From Phoronis australis (lineage: Eukaryota > Phoronida > Phoronidae): a stretch of DNA of 64,000 nt. Position 1 is the stretch's first letter. Each line of letters starts with the position of its first letter. The notes below the pieces were generated by a model. It searched no databases and was not told the DNA's origin. It saw nothing but the letters and a program-made list of their open reading frames with translations. This document shows positions 38,501-46,500 of this stretch, piece after piece. The position numbers and the translations under genes were made by a program. Where the stretch lies: positions 713,397-777,396 of the forward strand of contig NMRA01000158.1 of the NCBI GenBank assembly GCA_002633005.1, written 5' to 3'.

Positions 38501-40044
38501 TTAACCAATTTTAAACACACAACTGCATCATCACGCACAATGACAAAACTTAGCATCAACTTTTAATAAGCAGAAGTTAACATTAACGCTCAGGTATAAT
38601 GTGGATACTGAGAAAATGGTAATAGTCCTGCATTATGAGAACCAGTTTTCTCCACTGAGTAAAGGGCATCAAACTGGTTCTCAAAATACAGGACCCCAGT
38701 TAGTGACTATTGACAGCAAGGCTTGACGATTAGCGTTACGTCAATTCCACAAATACAACCTGACAAAATTTCCAGCTGGCCAAATGGGATTTGAGCTTGC
38801 CAAAACAAGGAAACCTATATGCAGTCATGTGAGAGTCCTGCAGGCCTTCACTCACTAACAATATACAGTTGTGAATGGAAAAACGAAACATCTGAATTGA
38901 CAAAGTAGAAAATTTGAAACAATAGCTAAACGCAACGGGCAAATATCCGCCCCAAAACTCAAAAACGCCCCGGCAGTAGAATGAAAAAAATACATATAAA
39001 TCTTATGCACAATGACCATTGATTTCACATTTGGTTGAGCAGAAGTAGGTATGCGTCATGGTCGGACCCTGCTAGTTTCGACCAACTCCCGTTGCTTCAT
39101 TTCTTGTAGTAGTTTGGGTGTGTGATGAGAGAGGCAGATAGGCAGATGTACTCATAGGATGTCCAAAATGGCTTTCCCAATTTCTCGGCATCCTTGACCA
39201 ATGATCTGTGTGACAGCATTTTTATTATCTCAAGTCAAATTGGTAGTATGGTATAGTATATTACTAGGACCACATGGTTCTGCACTAAAGTTTTTGCATC
39301 TTACATCATTTTTAAGTCATTTTTATTATGCACAGGCCAATGAGCTCCCACAGCTGCTGCTGCAAGTTACTAGAGACAACTAGGCTCACTTGCTTACTTT
39401 ATTTGGGCGTCCAAATGTTGAACAAGACGTCCTAACGATAGGTAAGTCAAGTAGACAGGTGCCTCATGAAAATGGTTGCTGGTGCCGTTATTAGGTGAAA
39501 ATTGGTTCCCAGTAGATATTTTAAGAAGGAATCATTTACTTGACTTCTACCAGTGCAACGGTGTCTAATTTTGAATCCAATTGGCATGTTGCAATTGCCA
39601 AACGGTTTGCATTCTTCACTCTCAATCTGGGAACCCCGTCTCGGAGTCCAGACTTTTCAACACAAGTTACAACGTAAGTCACTCACTGAGCTGGAAGTGA
39701 ATTAGAGGGTGCATTGCAATGAATTTCAACTGTAACCTGTATAGGTCTATTTGTAAAAACTTACCTGGGCTATCTAAAAGGAAGCACGTCAATAAATGGG
39801 GGTATTCCTGTTCAACTGATGCGCAAAACTCTTGAAATGCGGACTGTCCTTTTCGGGAAAGGATGTCAACAAACGTCTCTGTACAGGTTCTTGGATCTGA
39901 ATTGTTTAAAATTTCTCTCTCCTCCAGTCGGCTGAACACTCCTTTCCGAACTAGTTTGGGTAAAACATGATTGACATCCAAATCTCTTATTATAGTAGCC
40001 CGGTGCTTTGCAAGCAGCCGAGCTGAGCCTCCTCTGGCCGACAT
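341..40044 (-). CDS. TJP1-like: CARD / coiled-coil / triple-PDZ MAGUK scaffold of the ZO (TJP) type, 3' part outside window
   Basis: Spliced gene; exons in order 39765-40044, 34041-34254, 30560-30692, 24167-24406, 7205-7377, 6878-6980, 4926-5016, 4578-4681, 3783-3930, 3045-3266, 2089-2182, 341-491. They total 1953 nt (651 codons) and every junction is in phase with GT-AG sites. Approximate residues: CARD 10-93, coiled coil 105-165, charged linkers to 289, PDZ1 295-380, PDZ2 405-480, proline-rich linker 496-600, PDZ3 from 604, cut by the edge. PDZ1 carries [17 protein letters not shown], diagnostic of ZO/polychaetoid; PDZ3 carries [16 protein letters not shown] proteins link junction membrane proteins to actin. 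In vertebrates CARD plus coiled coil belongs to CARMA and DLG5, not ZO. SH3 and GUK should lie to the left. The ZO core is certain; the CARD fusion rests on splice phases and needs a transcript. Confidence 0.85.
492..2088. other. Intron of the ZO-like gene, no recognisable content
   Basis: AT-rich sequence with scattered short open frames. None has a splice context or recognisable protein. Confidence 0.5.
2089..2182 (-). CDS. Linker exon before PDZ3
   Basis: Acceptor CTATCCTTAG, donor GACTACAG/GTAATC. It enters in phase 1 and leaves in phase 2. It encodes [18 protein letters not shown], then SRKHMDY. Called from splice sites and phase agreement on both sides. Confidence 0.75.
3045..3266 (-). 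CDS. Proline-rich PDZ2-PDZ3 linker exon
   Basis: Acceptor ATTTACAG, donor CCGATGC/GTAAGT. It enters and leaves in phase 1. It encodes [27 protein letters not shown] and [13 protein letters not shown], which contain several PxxP-type SH3 or WW binding candidates. The open frame continues past the donor, but that part is intron. Confidence 0.88.
3783..3930 (-). CDS. PDZ2 exon, C-terminal part
   Basis: Acceptor TTTAACAG, donor GAGGGGG/GTAAGT. It enters in phase 0 and leaves in phase 1. It encodes [20 protein letters not shown], the last helix and strand of PDZ2, followed by a basic Gln/Ser tail. Confidence 0.93.
4578..4681 (-). CDS. PDZ2 exon, central part
   Basis: Acceptor CTTTTCAG, donor GTGAAG/GTTTGT. 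It enters in phase 1 and leaves in phase 0. It encodes [18 protein letters not shown], then [17 protein letters not shown]. This matches ZO PDZ2, including the short carboxylate-binding loop and the D-G-x-L-x-E-G-D turn. Confidence 0.95.
4926..5016 (-). CDS. PDZ1-PDZ2 linker and first strand of PDZ2
   Basis: Acceptor TGTTTAG, donor AAAGATG/GTATGC. It enters in phase 0 and leaves in phase 1. It encodes [20 protein letters not shown], then [10 protein letters not shown]. The linker is far shorter than in vertebrate ZO-2, where it is an Arg/Ser-rich stretch of well over 100 residues. Confidence 0.9.
5511..5774. repeat. ATAC/ATAT microsatellite
   Basis: About 260 bp of tetranucleotide ATAC repeats interrupted by ATAT and ACAC variants, inside a ZO-like intron. 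It produces spurious Met/Tyr/Val/Cys open frames on the minus strand. Confidence 0.97.
6247..6479. mobile_element. MITE-like element, GGGGCCCGTTTC family
   Basis: The right end reads TTTTCTTGAAACGGGCCCC; the left end is a degraded inverted copy (GCCCATTCCACG). The interior is rich in ACTTAAGTC and its complement. Related copies lie at 47309-47552 and 52121-52323. No coding capacity. Confidence 0.6.
6547..6594. repeat. End of a CAATTTAGGACACA-family element
   Basis: Inverted match to the terminal sequence shared with 18450, 55997 and 59575: TCTGCCACACTGTGTCC then AAGATTTTACTG. Only one end is clear here. Confidence 0.45.
6878..6980 (-). CDS. PDZ1 exon, second half
   Basis: Acceptor GTTTGGCAG, donor CACTTG/GTGAGT. 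It enters in phase 2 and leaves in phase 0. It encodes [18 protein letters not shown] and [14 protein letters not shown], the second half of the PDZ fold. It is too short to show as a long open frame. Confidence 0.93.
7205..7377 (-). CDS. PDZ1 exon, first half
   Basis: Acceptor GTTTCAG, donor GCTACA/GTAAGT. It enters in phase 0 and leaves in phase 2. It encodes [12 protein letters not shown], then [17 protein letters not shown] and [17 protein letters not shown]. The carboxylate-binding loop is GFGF. This is the best-conserved stretch of ZO PDZ1 and fixes the family. Confidence 0.97.
11879..12112 (-). mobile_element. Penelope-like retroelement fragment (GIY-YIG endonuclease C-terminus)
   Basis: A 77-residue frame contains [28 protein letters not shown] and [10 protein letters not shown]. 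This matches the C-terminal part of the GIY-YIG endonuclease domain in Penelope-like elements, including the conserved Glu in KREQYWI. The upstream catalytic GIY-YIG part is broken by stops in the adjacent minus-strand sequence, and no reverse transcriptase is seen. It is a dead 3' remnant in an intron. Confidence 0.7.
15492..15541. repeat. CA/ATAC microsatellite
   Basis: Short run of CACACA followed by ATAC units, directly beside a 72-bp tandem duplication. Confidence 0.9.
15541..15684. repeat. Two tandem copies of a 72-bp unit
   Basis: GGATATGCAGACAGAAGC begins at 15542 and again at 15614. The copies share ATGGGGTCA.CTACAGTCAT with a few substitutions. Confidence 0.93.
18450..18690. mobile_element. 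MITE-like element, CAATTTAGGACACA family
   Basis: Left end ACCAATTTAGCACACAGTATG; right end is its inverse, CTGCCATACTGTGTGTTAAAT. About 240 bp, no coding capacity. Related ends occur at 6547, 16415, 19561, 28833, 44524, 55997 and 59575. Confidence 0.6.
19458..19529. repeat. Three tandem copies of a 24-bp unit
   Basis: GCAAACGC.ATCAAAAAG followed by TTTGAG, three times. The unit length of 24 keeps an open frame through the array, but nothing else suggests coding. Confidence 0.93.
20687..20900 (+). pseudogene. THAP-domain fragment with a frameshift
   Basis: ATG at 20687 opens [18 protein letters not shown], resembling the C2 half of a THAP zinc finger. After IFFTF the similarity moves to the next frame (from about 20785) as [15 protein letters not shown], resembling the KW-I-x4-R-x-NF-x-P core of THAP. 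No clear C-x2-H end. Probably a decayed THAP gene or P-element-type transposase piece in an intron. Confidence 0.4.
22111..22295. repeat. 31-bp minisatellite next to the alternative exon donor
   Basis: Units such as AAGGTGAAAGGGAAACCCC followed by AAGGGAGACACC start at 22111, 22142, 22173 and 22204, then degrade. The 31-bp period breaks frame, so the long minus-strand frame through it (continuing the 22438-22782 exon) is not protein. Confidence 0.93.
22438..22782 (-). CDS. Candidate alternative first exon with a threefold W-R-IL repeat
   Basis: ATG at 22782-22780 opens 115 codons starting [13 protein letters not shown] and ending at a strong donor GAGTCT/GTAAGT in phase 0, matching the PDZ1 exon acceptor. 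Three segments share W-[NQ]-R-x3-[IL]-[23 protein letters not shown] and [11 protein letters not shown], spaced about 30 residues apart, followed by a possible remnant IRWEKAE. The reading frame past the donor runs into a minisatellite and is not coding. This exon would give a short ZO form lacking the CARD and coiled coil. Confidence 0.6.
24167..24406 (-). CDS. Fourth exon: Tyr/Arg/Ser-rich linker before PDZ1
   Basis: Acceptor TTGATTCAG, donor AGAAAA/GTAAGT. Phase 0 on both sides, 80 codons. It encodes [13 protein letters not shown], a Tyr-rich stretch ([12 protein letters not shown]) and an Arg-rich end (SQNRRRLRK). No domain recognised; likely disordered. It joins directly in phase to the PDZ1 exon across a 16.8-kb intron. 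A skipped 3n exon in between cannot be excluded. Confidence 0.75.
24624..26129. repeat. Direct duplication, copy 1 (likely unmerged haplotype)
   Basis: About 1.5 kb, nearly identical to 26132-27623 and separated from it by one N at 26130. Differences are scattered substitutions and small indels, as expected of two alleles. Confidence 0.9.
26132..27623. repeat. Direct duplication, copy 2 (likely unmerged haplotype)
   Basis: Second copy of the 24624-26129 segment. A minus-strand open frame at the start of copy 1 gains a stop here (CCCAAG to CCCTAG on the plus strand), which argues that neither copy codes. Confidence 0.9.
27624..30559. other. Intron sequence, no gene seen
   Basis: AT-rich. It holds an inverted match to the CAATTTAGGACACA-family end near 28833, a tandem GGACGCCCTGGCAA pair near 29554, and a region at 30050-30260 built of short inverted words around CAATAGAGTTA. 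Confidence 0.5.
30560..30692 (-). CDS. Third exon: basic and acidic linker
   Basis: Acceptor TTTTGCAG, donor GAGGAG/GTATGT. It enters in phase 2 and leaves in phase 0. It encodes [12 protein letters not shown], then a basic stretch [15 protein letters not shown], then an acidic tail [19 protein letters not shown] could be a nuclear localisation or phosphorylation segment (inference). Confidence 0.75.
30693..34040. other. Intron of the long form, containing the candidate alternative first exon
   Basis: Apart from 31819-32519 I see no coding evidence. The 183-codon plus-strand frame at 31933-32484 is the antisense shadow of that exon. Confidence 0.5.
31819..32519 (-). CDS. Candidate alternative first exon, acidic Cys/Gly-rich
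   Basis: ATG at 32519-32517 begins [20 protein letters not shown] and opens a 240-codon frame rich in Gly, Glu and Cys, with loosely repeated GDC and DCC pieces; no domain recognised. It ends at a stop at 31797 if unspliced. A donor GCGAA/GTATGA (exon end 31819) leaves it in phase 2, exactly what the 30560-30692 exon accepts, giving NARAK followed by DQEMNEY. This suggests a second promoter producing a form without CARD. It could instead be a separate short gene or a chance open frame. Confidence 0.45.
34041..34254 (-). CDS. Second exon: coiled-coil segment
   Basis: Acceptor TTTACAG, donor AACAG/GTAAGG. It enters in phase 1 and leaves in phase 2. It encodes about 71 residues rich in Glu, Arg, Lys and Ala with heptad-like spacing ([33 protein letters not shown]), ending [11 protein letters not shown] coiled coil directly after a CARD is the arrangement known from CARMA and CARD9, where it drives oligomerisation. 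Confidence 0.8.
34255..39764. other. 5.5-kb intron between the CARD and coiled-coil exons
   Basis: No exon or recognisable protein; only short AT-rich frames and the 112-bp tandem duplication at 35697-35920. Confidence 0.6.
35697..35920. repeat. Two tandem copies of a 112-bp unit
   Basis: ATTAAAACCGCAATTATTTG starts at 35702 and recurs 112 bp later. The copies are nearly identical (one visible substitution, CCTAATTTC to CCTAGTTTC), so the duplication is recent. Confidence 0.95.
39765..40044 (-). CDS. First exon of long form: CARD domain
   Basis: ATG at 40044-40042 opens [11 protein letters not shown]. The 93 residues show a six-helix CARD pattern, with [17 protein letters not shown], then [18 protein letters not shown], then a final EYPHLL helix. 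The CARD is a death-fold homotypic interaction module. The donor is CCCAG/GTAAGT, phase 1. The one overhanging G completes a Glu codon with the AG that opens exon 34041-34254. I see no TATA box upstream. Which CARD subfamily it is closest to cannot be settled by eye; DLG5/CARMA-like and BIRC/Apaf-like are both possible. Confidence 0.85.
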
Positions 40045-40522
40045 TTTGTAAAACTGTAAAAGAAAATCTGTCAAACGACCGTTTTAATTCCATTTCACAT
40101 ATTTAAAATTCAAAGGCAATGAATAAACGTGTTTGTTTTGTATGTGAGAACATATACGATTAACGTATAAGGCAATAAAAATATTCAAAAGACATTAACA
40201 ATTATACCGATTGAACATTAAATTTCGGAGTTTGTTGAATTCGGATTCCATTCGATTCACAGATTATTTCAAAGGACGCCAAGCAAGTGCGCCACCACTC
40301 GTTTGTTTTGGTTCAGGAGGTTGCATTATTTAGTTTGTAATACTTTGAACGTTATTTCCATTTGATTATTTTTTCTTTTTTTTCTGTGATATATAAATAC
40401 AAAATCACAGTTAGTTTTTCTAAATTGAAATCAAAATTCAAAAACTGGGTATACAGAACATCTTCACCAAATCTTTTTCAGGATTAAAAACTACTGAACT
40501 CTCCGTTCTCTCATGCTGAAAA
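40045..40522. promoter_or_regulatory. Probable bidirectional promoter, CARD-ZO gene and LEO1
   Basis: Only 478 bp separate the divergent start codons, so both 5' UTRs and core promoters must overlap here unless upstream non-coding exons exist. No TATA box is visible at a useful distance. A pyrimidine tract (ACTCTCCGTTCTCTC) precedes the LEO1 ATG. Confidence 0.6.
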
Positions 40523-40565
40523 ATGGCTGAAATGGAAGAGTTGTTTGGAAGTGACAGTGAAAATG
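40523..40565 (+). CDS. LEO1: LEO1 exon 1 coding part
   Basis: ATG at 40523 in the context AAAAATGGC, encoding [14 protein letters not shown]. Donor GAAAATG/GTATTT, phase 1. Too short to find except by similarity to the conserved LEO1 start. Confidence 0.93.
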
Positions 40566-43500
40566 GTATTTAACCTCTCTCTGTGTAACTAAGAGCGATA
40601 TGAGGTGTTCTTAAGTACTAAAGCTGATTGTTGGCAGTTACAGAAGATACTGCTTTATCTGATTGCTTTGTGTTAGGGTTCTTTTGTGGGAGACCACTGA
40701 GTAACGGGCCATTTATTCAGTGATTGCCTGGCCATGGAGCCAAACAGGCCATTTTTACACTGATTGTCAGGGGATATGATTGAAAACTAAATTCTTTCTT
40801 AAACTTCATGGTTTACAGGGCCATGGCCAGGGATGATCCTTAGGGTAAATCCATAATGTCAACTATCCATAAGCGAACTGGCAAAATTCTGAAGTTGCCA
40901 ATTGTTGCTAAAATTCATTGGCAAGAGGCGAAAATAAAGAAATATCTGAAGTGAAAAATTAGCGAATCCAACAATTGTCTGCTGGGATTCCCAAGATAGC
41001 CCGGATAGCATTTTTTTCTGTTTTCGCCTGAACAGAAAATTAGTGGTCTCTCGTGTGCCTGGAGACGACTAATTCACCCCTTTTGCTGTTTAAAGTCCCC
41101 TACATCTTTAATTATGTCAAGCCAAAATTGTAAACTTCAAACTAATAAAGTTCTCGATTTACAGCAAATGTTCCGTTAAATAAATCCACTCAATCCACAT
41201 CTAGGTAGAAACGCTAACTTGCCATATTAAACCACCAAAATACCTCAAAACTCTTACCAAAACATTGAATTNCAAAAAATGATTTATCAGCGCTAATTTG
41301 AGACAAAAAGATTACAAACTTACAAATAAAGACTAAGGTAACGATTTTTAACACAAAATTGTCTTATAGTTAACTTTGAAGTCTGAAATCTGGTAATTTA
41401 CCGACGTGGGTTTTACACGGAGGCAGATATGGAGCACCGTGACCTTCTTTTTGATTGTCCTCCCTACATGGAGCCAAACAGGCCATTTTTACACTGGGGA
41501 TATGATTGAAAACTAATTTCTTTCTTAAACTTCATGGTTTACAGGGCCATGGCCAGGGATGATCCTTAGGGTAAATCCATAATGTCAACTATCCATAAGC
41601 GAACTGGCAAAATTCTGAAGTTGCCAATTGTTGCTAAAACTCATTGGCAAGAGGCGAAAATAAAGAAATATCTGAAGTGAAAAATTAGCGAATCCAACAA
41701 TTGTCTGCTGGGATTCCCAAGATAGCCCGGATAGCATTTTTTTCTGTTTTCGCCTGAACAGAAAATTAGTGGTCTCTCGTGTGCCTGGAGACGACTAATT
41801 CACCCCTTTTGCTGTTTAAAGATCCCTACATCTTTAATTATGTCAAGCCAAAATTGTAAACTTCAAACTAATAAAGTTCTCGATTTACAGCAAATGTTCC
41901 GTTAAATAAATCCACTCAATCCACATCTAGGTAGAAACGCTAACTTGCCATATTAAACCACCAAAATACCTCAAAACTCTTACCAAAACATTGAATTTTT
42001 GAGATGACATAGTATGTGACTTTAAAATACTGTTAATCTTATTTCAAGTTTTATAAACCCACTGACGTGGAAAGCTGGAAAATGTCTGGAAGTATATGAC
42101 TTACTAAATACAAATTGTTACTGTCTTGTTTCCTTTATGTATTGCTTGCTACATTCTTGTGTTAAAGGCTGGAATTCTAATTAAGTGACCCCATAGTTTG
42201 CTATGCCATAATTGATTGTGGTGTAAAGTTAAAATTACTTAATGTGTGAATCTGTTTGTTTCAGAAGACACTGCCGCTCAGAATACCCCAGGCAGTGCAA
42301 GTCCAGCTGGTTCCGCTAGTCCAGCCCAGTCACCACCAGGCGGCAACCGCAGTGGATCAGCCTCTCCAGCTAGAAGCCGCTCCAACAGCCCTGCTGAGAG
42401 CGGCTCACCAGATAGAGTTAAGTCGGGCTCTGAGTCTCCTGCCAGTGTAAGGAGTGGTTCTGCCTCACCAGCAGGAAGTAATGCGTCAGGTTCTCCAACA
42501 AACAGAAGTCGGTCCAATTCTCCAGCAAACAGAAGTCGGTCCAATTCTCCAGCAGGCAGTGGCAGCCCCCCGCCATCTCCTGGAGGATCCCCAGCTTCAG
42601 TCAAAAGTGACTCTCGTGCCAGAAGTAGATCGGCCTCACCAGCGCACAGTGAGGGTGGCAGTAAATCTCCCAGTCCTGCTGGGAGCCCAGGTTCGCCTAA
42701 GAATGCCACGAGTCCTGCCGTCAGTGCTGGTTCCAAGTCACCGAGTCCACGACGAAGTAGGTCGCCGTCAAAAAGTCCAGCAAAAAGTGGTGCTGGTAGT
42801 GACTCGAATGATGAGAAAGAAGTCGCAAAGAAACCACCTATAGACAGTGATGAATCTGAGGGTGAAGCTGACAAAGACGGTGGTGACAAACTTGGTGTGT
42901 TATTTCAGAATTGCGTTGTTTATTAAGAAAATTTTAATTGTGTAAAAATTTCTTAGTTATTCATAATGGGGATTTTAGTCACTAGAAAATCTGATATACG
43001 AAGTATGAGCTTCCTGGTGCAAAATCTCAAAACTAAATTTTATGCTCACAGCAATATAATTGGATCTTCTTGTATGTAGTCTATTGAACATGGTTTGTGT
43101 TGTCGGAGCCTATATTTTGCAATTGCACCTCCTGAACTATTGCCAAAATTACACACGACACCAAGAATTATACTAAAGGAAGAAGGTGAGCGATGTTTCA
43201 ATGCCTGTAAAAGTTTTCTTTTGTACTGCTAGGCAGTAAAATAGACACCAGAATTTCCTGCCTGAATACACTAACCGGAAGCCAAGATAGCTCACGAAGT
43301 AACTAGCACCCCCTTTAGGAGTTTCATTACAAAATATGGGAGTCGTGAATCTGTTGTCTATTGATCTATGGTTGTGAGACGATGATAGCATATACTGGGG
43401 ACGTGTGGTGACCAGTATTACTAGTCAGGCTTTAGCTGTTGTGTGGATAGAGAAACCAAGATGATAAGTACTTTCTGAAACCTCTGTGTCAGCTTTCATA

Positions 43501-46500
43501 ATATTTTGCTGAAAATATAGTTCATGTTAGTTATTCTCTGAATCTACTACAGCGATTTAGCCTTTGTACTTATTTTAGGTGTCCTTATTGCTTCTGTTGT
43601 TATTGAATTCATCAAATGGTCATGCCAGTGTGGTAGTAGTGGATTATTTTATTCCTCTTTTTAGGTGTGGATCATGCTGATTTGTTTGGAGATGCAGACG
43701 ATATCAGCTCAGCGTCAGAAAACGAGGCTACTAAAGAAAACGAAGGTTTTCAAGAGGTCTGTCTACAAATCTGTTAGTGGCTTTACCCTTTGTGTGTTTA
43801 GTTTAGGGGAATTGTTACTTTTTGTTTCGTTCCTTCCATCTTCAGACTACTGAAAATTTTACTGTATTTTTTATTGAGGTAAATTGAAAGAGTTGTTTGT
43901 TGGACCTCAGTGCCCAGTTGCATGAAGCAGTCCTAAATAGTTAAGTTCAGTTAAGTTCCTTAAATCTTTTGCGTATTTGTGTTGTTCTTTACTCATGGAT
44001 GTAACCTTTTTCTATCATTTAAATTATCTTTTTTATGAGCGCCTCTTTAACTAATGATATTTTCTAATATTAAAAATTGAACCTTAGTGTAATGACAATA
44101 AATAGGAAATCAGTCCTTAAATTAGGGGTATTGCATGGAAAGATCCCTACTTATTTAAAATAATATTGAGAATTCAAAGTAAAGTTCATTTTTGATTTGT
44201 ATCAAAGTCAACAATTGACTTAGTAGTGAAACTAAACAGCATAAGACAGGGCAACCAGTGTTTTCACTTGTCCACACATCTGCAGTAGATTTAGGGAAAC
44301 TTGCCGAGTCCCTATTTGGGACTGTCGTGACACCAGGGACAGGAGTATTCATGGCACTTGTTTAGTGCTTATAGCTGCATAACACTATTGAAGGTTTCTA
44401 GCTGATGTTGTTCCCATGTGCATTGAAGCCCATGTTTGGATTAACCGCCACCCTCACAATTTCCAAATTTTCATTTTTCCTTTGGCTCGTATTCTAATAT
44501 CGCATTTGTATGTAAAAAATGGTGTACAGTGAAATCTCATCAGTGTCGGACGCAAAAATTGCCAACATTTCTCATTTTCATTAGTCTGATGGTAGCTTTG
44601 GTACAAAACTTGAACATAGAAAAGGATTAATTTGGTGTTACATTTTTTATGAAAAAATGAAAAAATAAAATTTCAATTGTCCTCCATATTCCATCTTAAG
44701 TTGGTGAAATTTCATATGTTTGCAACTTTACTGTTGAGGCAAACGCCTGCACCCTACTTCGCAATGATTTAGTTTTTAAACATCCATTCTCGGCTGAAAG
44801 CTCTCTTCCTTGTGTAATATAGGCATAAACAAGTTCAGTACTAGCGTTAACGACTTAACATCATACCTGGCAGGTGATTCATGCAGGCTGCACTCCTTTT
44901 ACACAAAAAATGCTGGTTTGCCATTCACCAGTAATGCAAAGTTTCCATCTTGGCTTGATTCACATTACAGTGCTTGCTGAAAGGAGTTTTTTTGCATGTA
45001 TATTTCTTCTTGTTTAGTTATTTGGTGAAGACGAAGAGAACGAAGAGAAAGCTGAAGAGGAGAAAGAAGAGCAGCAAGAGACGAGGATAGAAGTGGAGAT
45101 ACCTAAAATAAACACAGACTTGGGCAGAAACGTCCACTTCCTAAAGTTACCCAACTTCCTAAGTGTTGAGACAAGGTATGTACAAAGGTGTCAGCCAAGT
45201 TACCACAACCTTACAGTATAATAGGGGCTTGATTTAGGAATGCGTGCACAATTTTGAAAAGTGTACGCTTTAGGGAAGGAGGGATCAAGGCATGCTGTTG
45301 ATGTATATTTTTGGTGTCAAAGAGTTGGCGTTGCAATAGGACAGGTTAATGCATGGATTTTTTCAACTAAAGAATGGTCTGTAGGAATATCAACGTAGTT
45401 TGTACCTGACCCAGGTGATATAGCATAGCTGAACTGCTTGACAATGGGCACATTTTGTATAATAAGAATTGACTTTGAGTTGATGAAGCACAAGCCAGTA
45501 CCTGAGTTTATTACAACCCTGATGGAAAATAAGAGCAATGGGCTTCTTGTGGTAGAAGTCATGTGATGGAGCAGGATCTACCGGTAAAATTATGAATTAG
45601 TATTACCCATTACAGTCTGTGGCTATGTACTTGCCTGTAGAGCTTTTCTTGAGTTTTAACAGTTGCTATTCTGGAACTTTAAGGCAGGTTTGCAGCAGTT
45701 ACAACAAGAGTAGCTGAATTGGATTTAATTCTCCGCGATGTTCACTTTTATTCGTTTGAATTCTGTTGTATTTCCTTTTATACTTGCTACTATGTGAAAG
45801 CTTTTTTGCTGGTGTCAATTATCTTGCACGGTGACTGAAGGAGCCCTGTAACCTGTGTTGTTGTAGGCCATTTGACACCAACACCTATGAAGATGAAATT
45901 GATGAAGACGAGGTGCTGGATGAGGAAGGTCGAGCAAGGACAAAATTAAAGGTGTGTTTGGGGGGTGGGTGCATGGGTGGGTGCGCATGCAGCTATAAAA
46001 CCGTGTTCTGTCCTACGATATAAAATTGGTCTCAACTTTTTCTTTACTCAGATGAAAAGTGGTTTCTGGTTTTGCATATAAGCGGCAGTTTGCAAACATT
46101 TCTAAGTCAGCATTCCACCTGTGGCCGCATCAGATGACCTCCTAACAAATATAAGTCTGAAAAGGTCTCTACCCCAACCAGGACTCGTACCCAAGAAATT
46201 CTGCTGTCTGTTCAGATTTATATATTTATGCAAACTGACAATTCGTTATTCGTTAAATGATTCGCTGTGACAAGTCGGGTCGTTGATCGTGTTGTAAGCA
46301 AATGCAAAGTGTCATGAGCTCCGTACCTTTATCTGCTAGTAATTACTATATTTTCTTGTCGATAGTGATTCGTTAGTGTCCCCAGCTATGTTTCATATTT
46401 TTAAATCTCATGAGACATGATCTCCTTTCTATAATTTCTTAGAGCAATCACTGGCTAGTGTGTACATATCGATTTATACGCTAGTTATTGTTGAGTCATT

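Noticed and set aside
42278-42889. 203-codon minus-strand open frame over LEO1 exon 2
   Set aside because: Antisense shadow of a Ser/Pro-rich repetitive exon; the plus-strand frame is confirmed by splice phases and LEO1 similarity.
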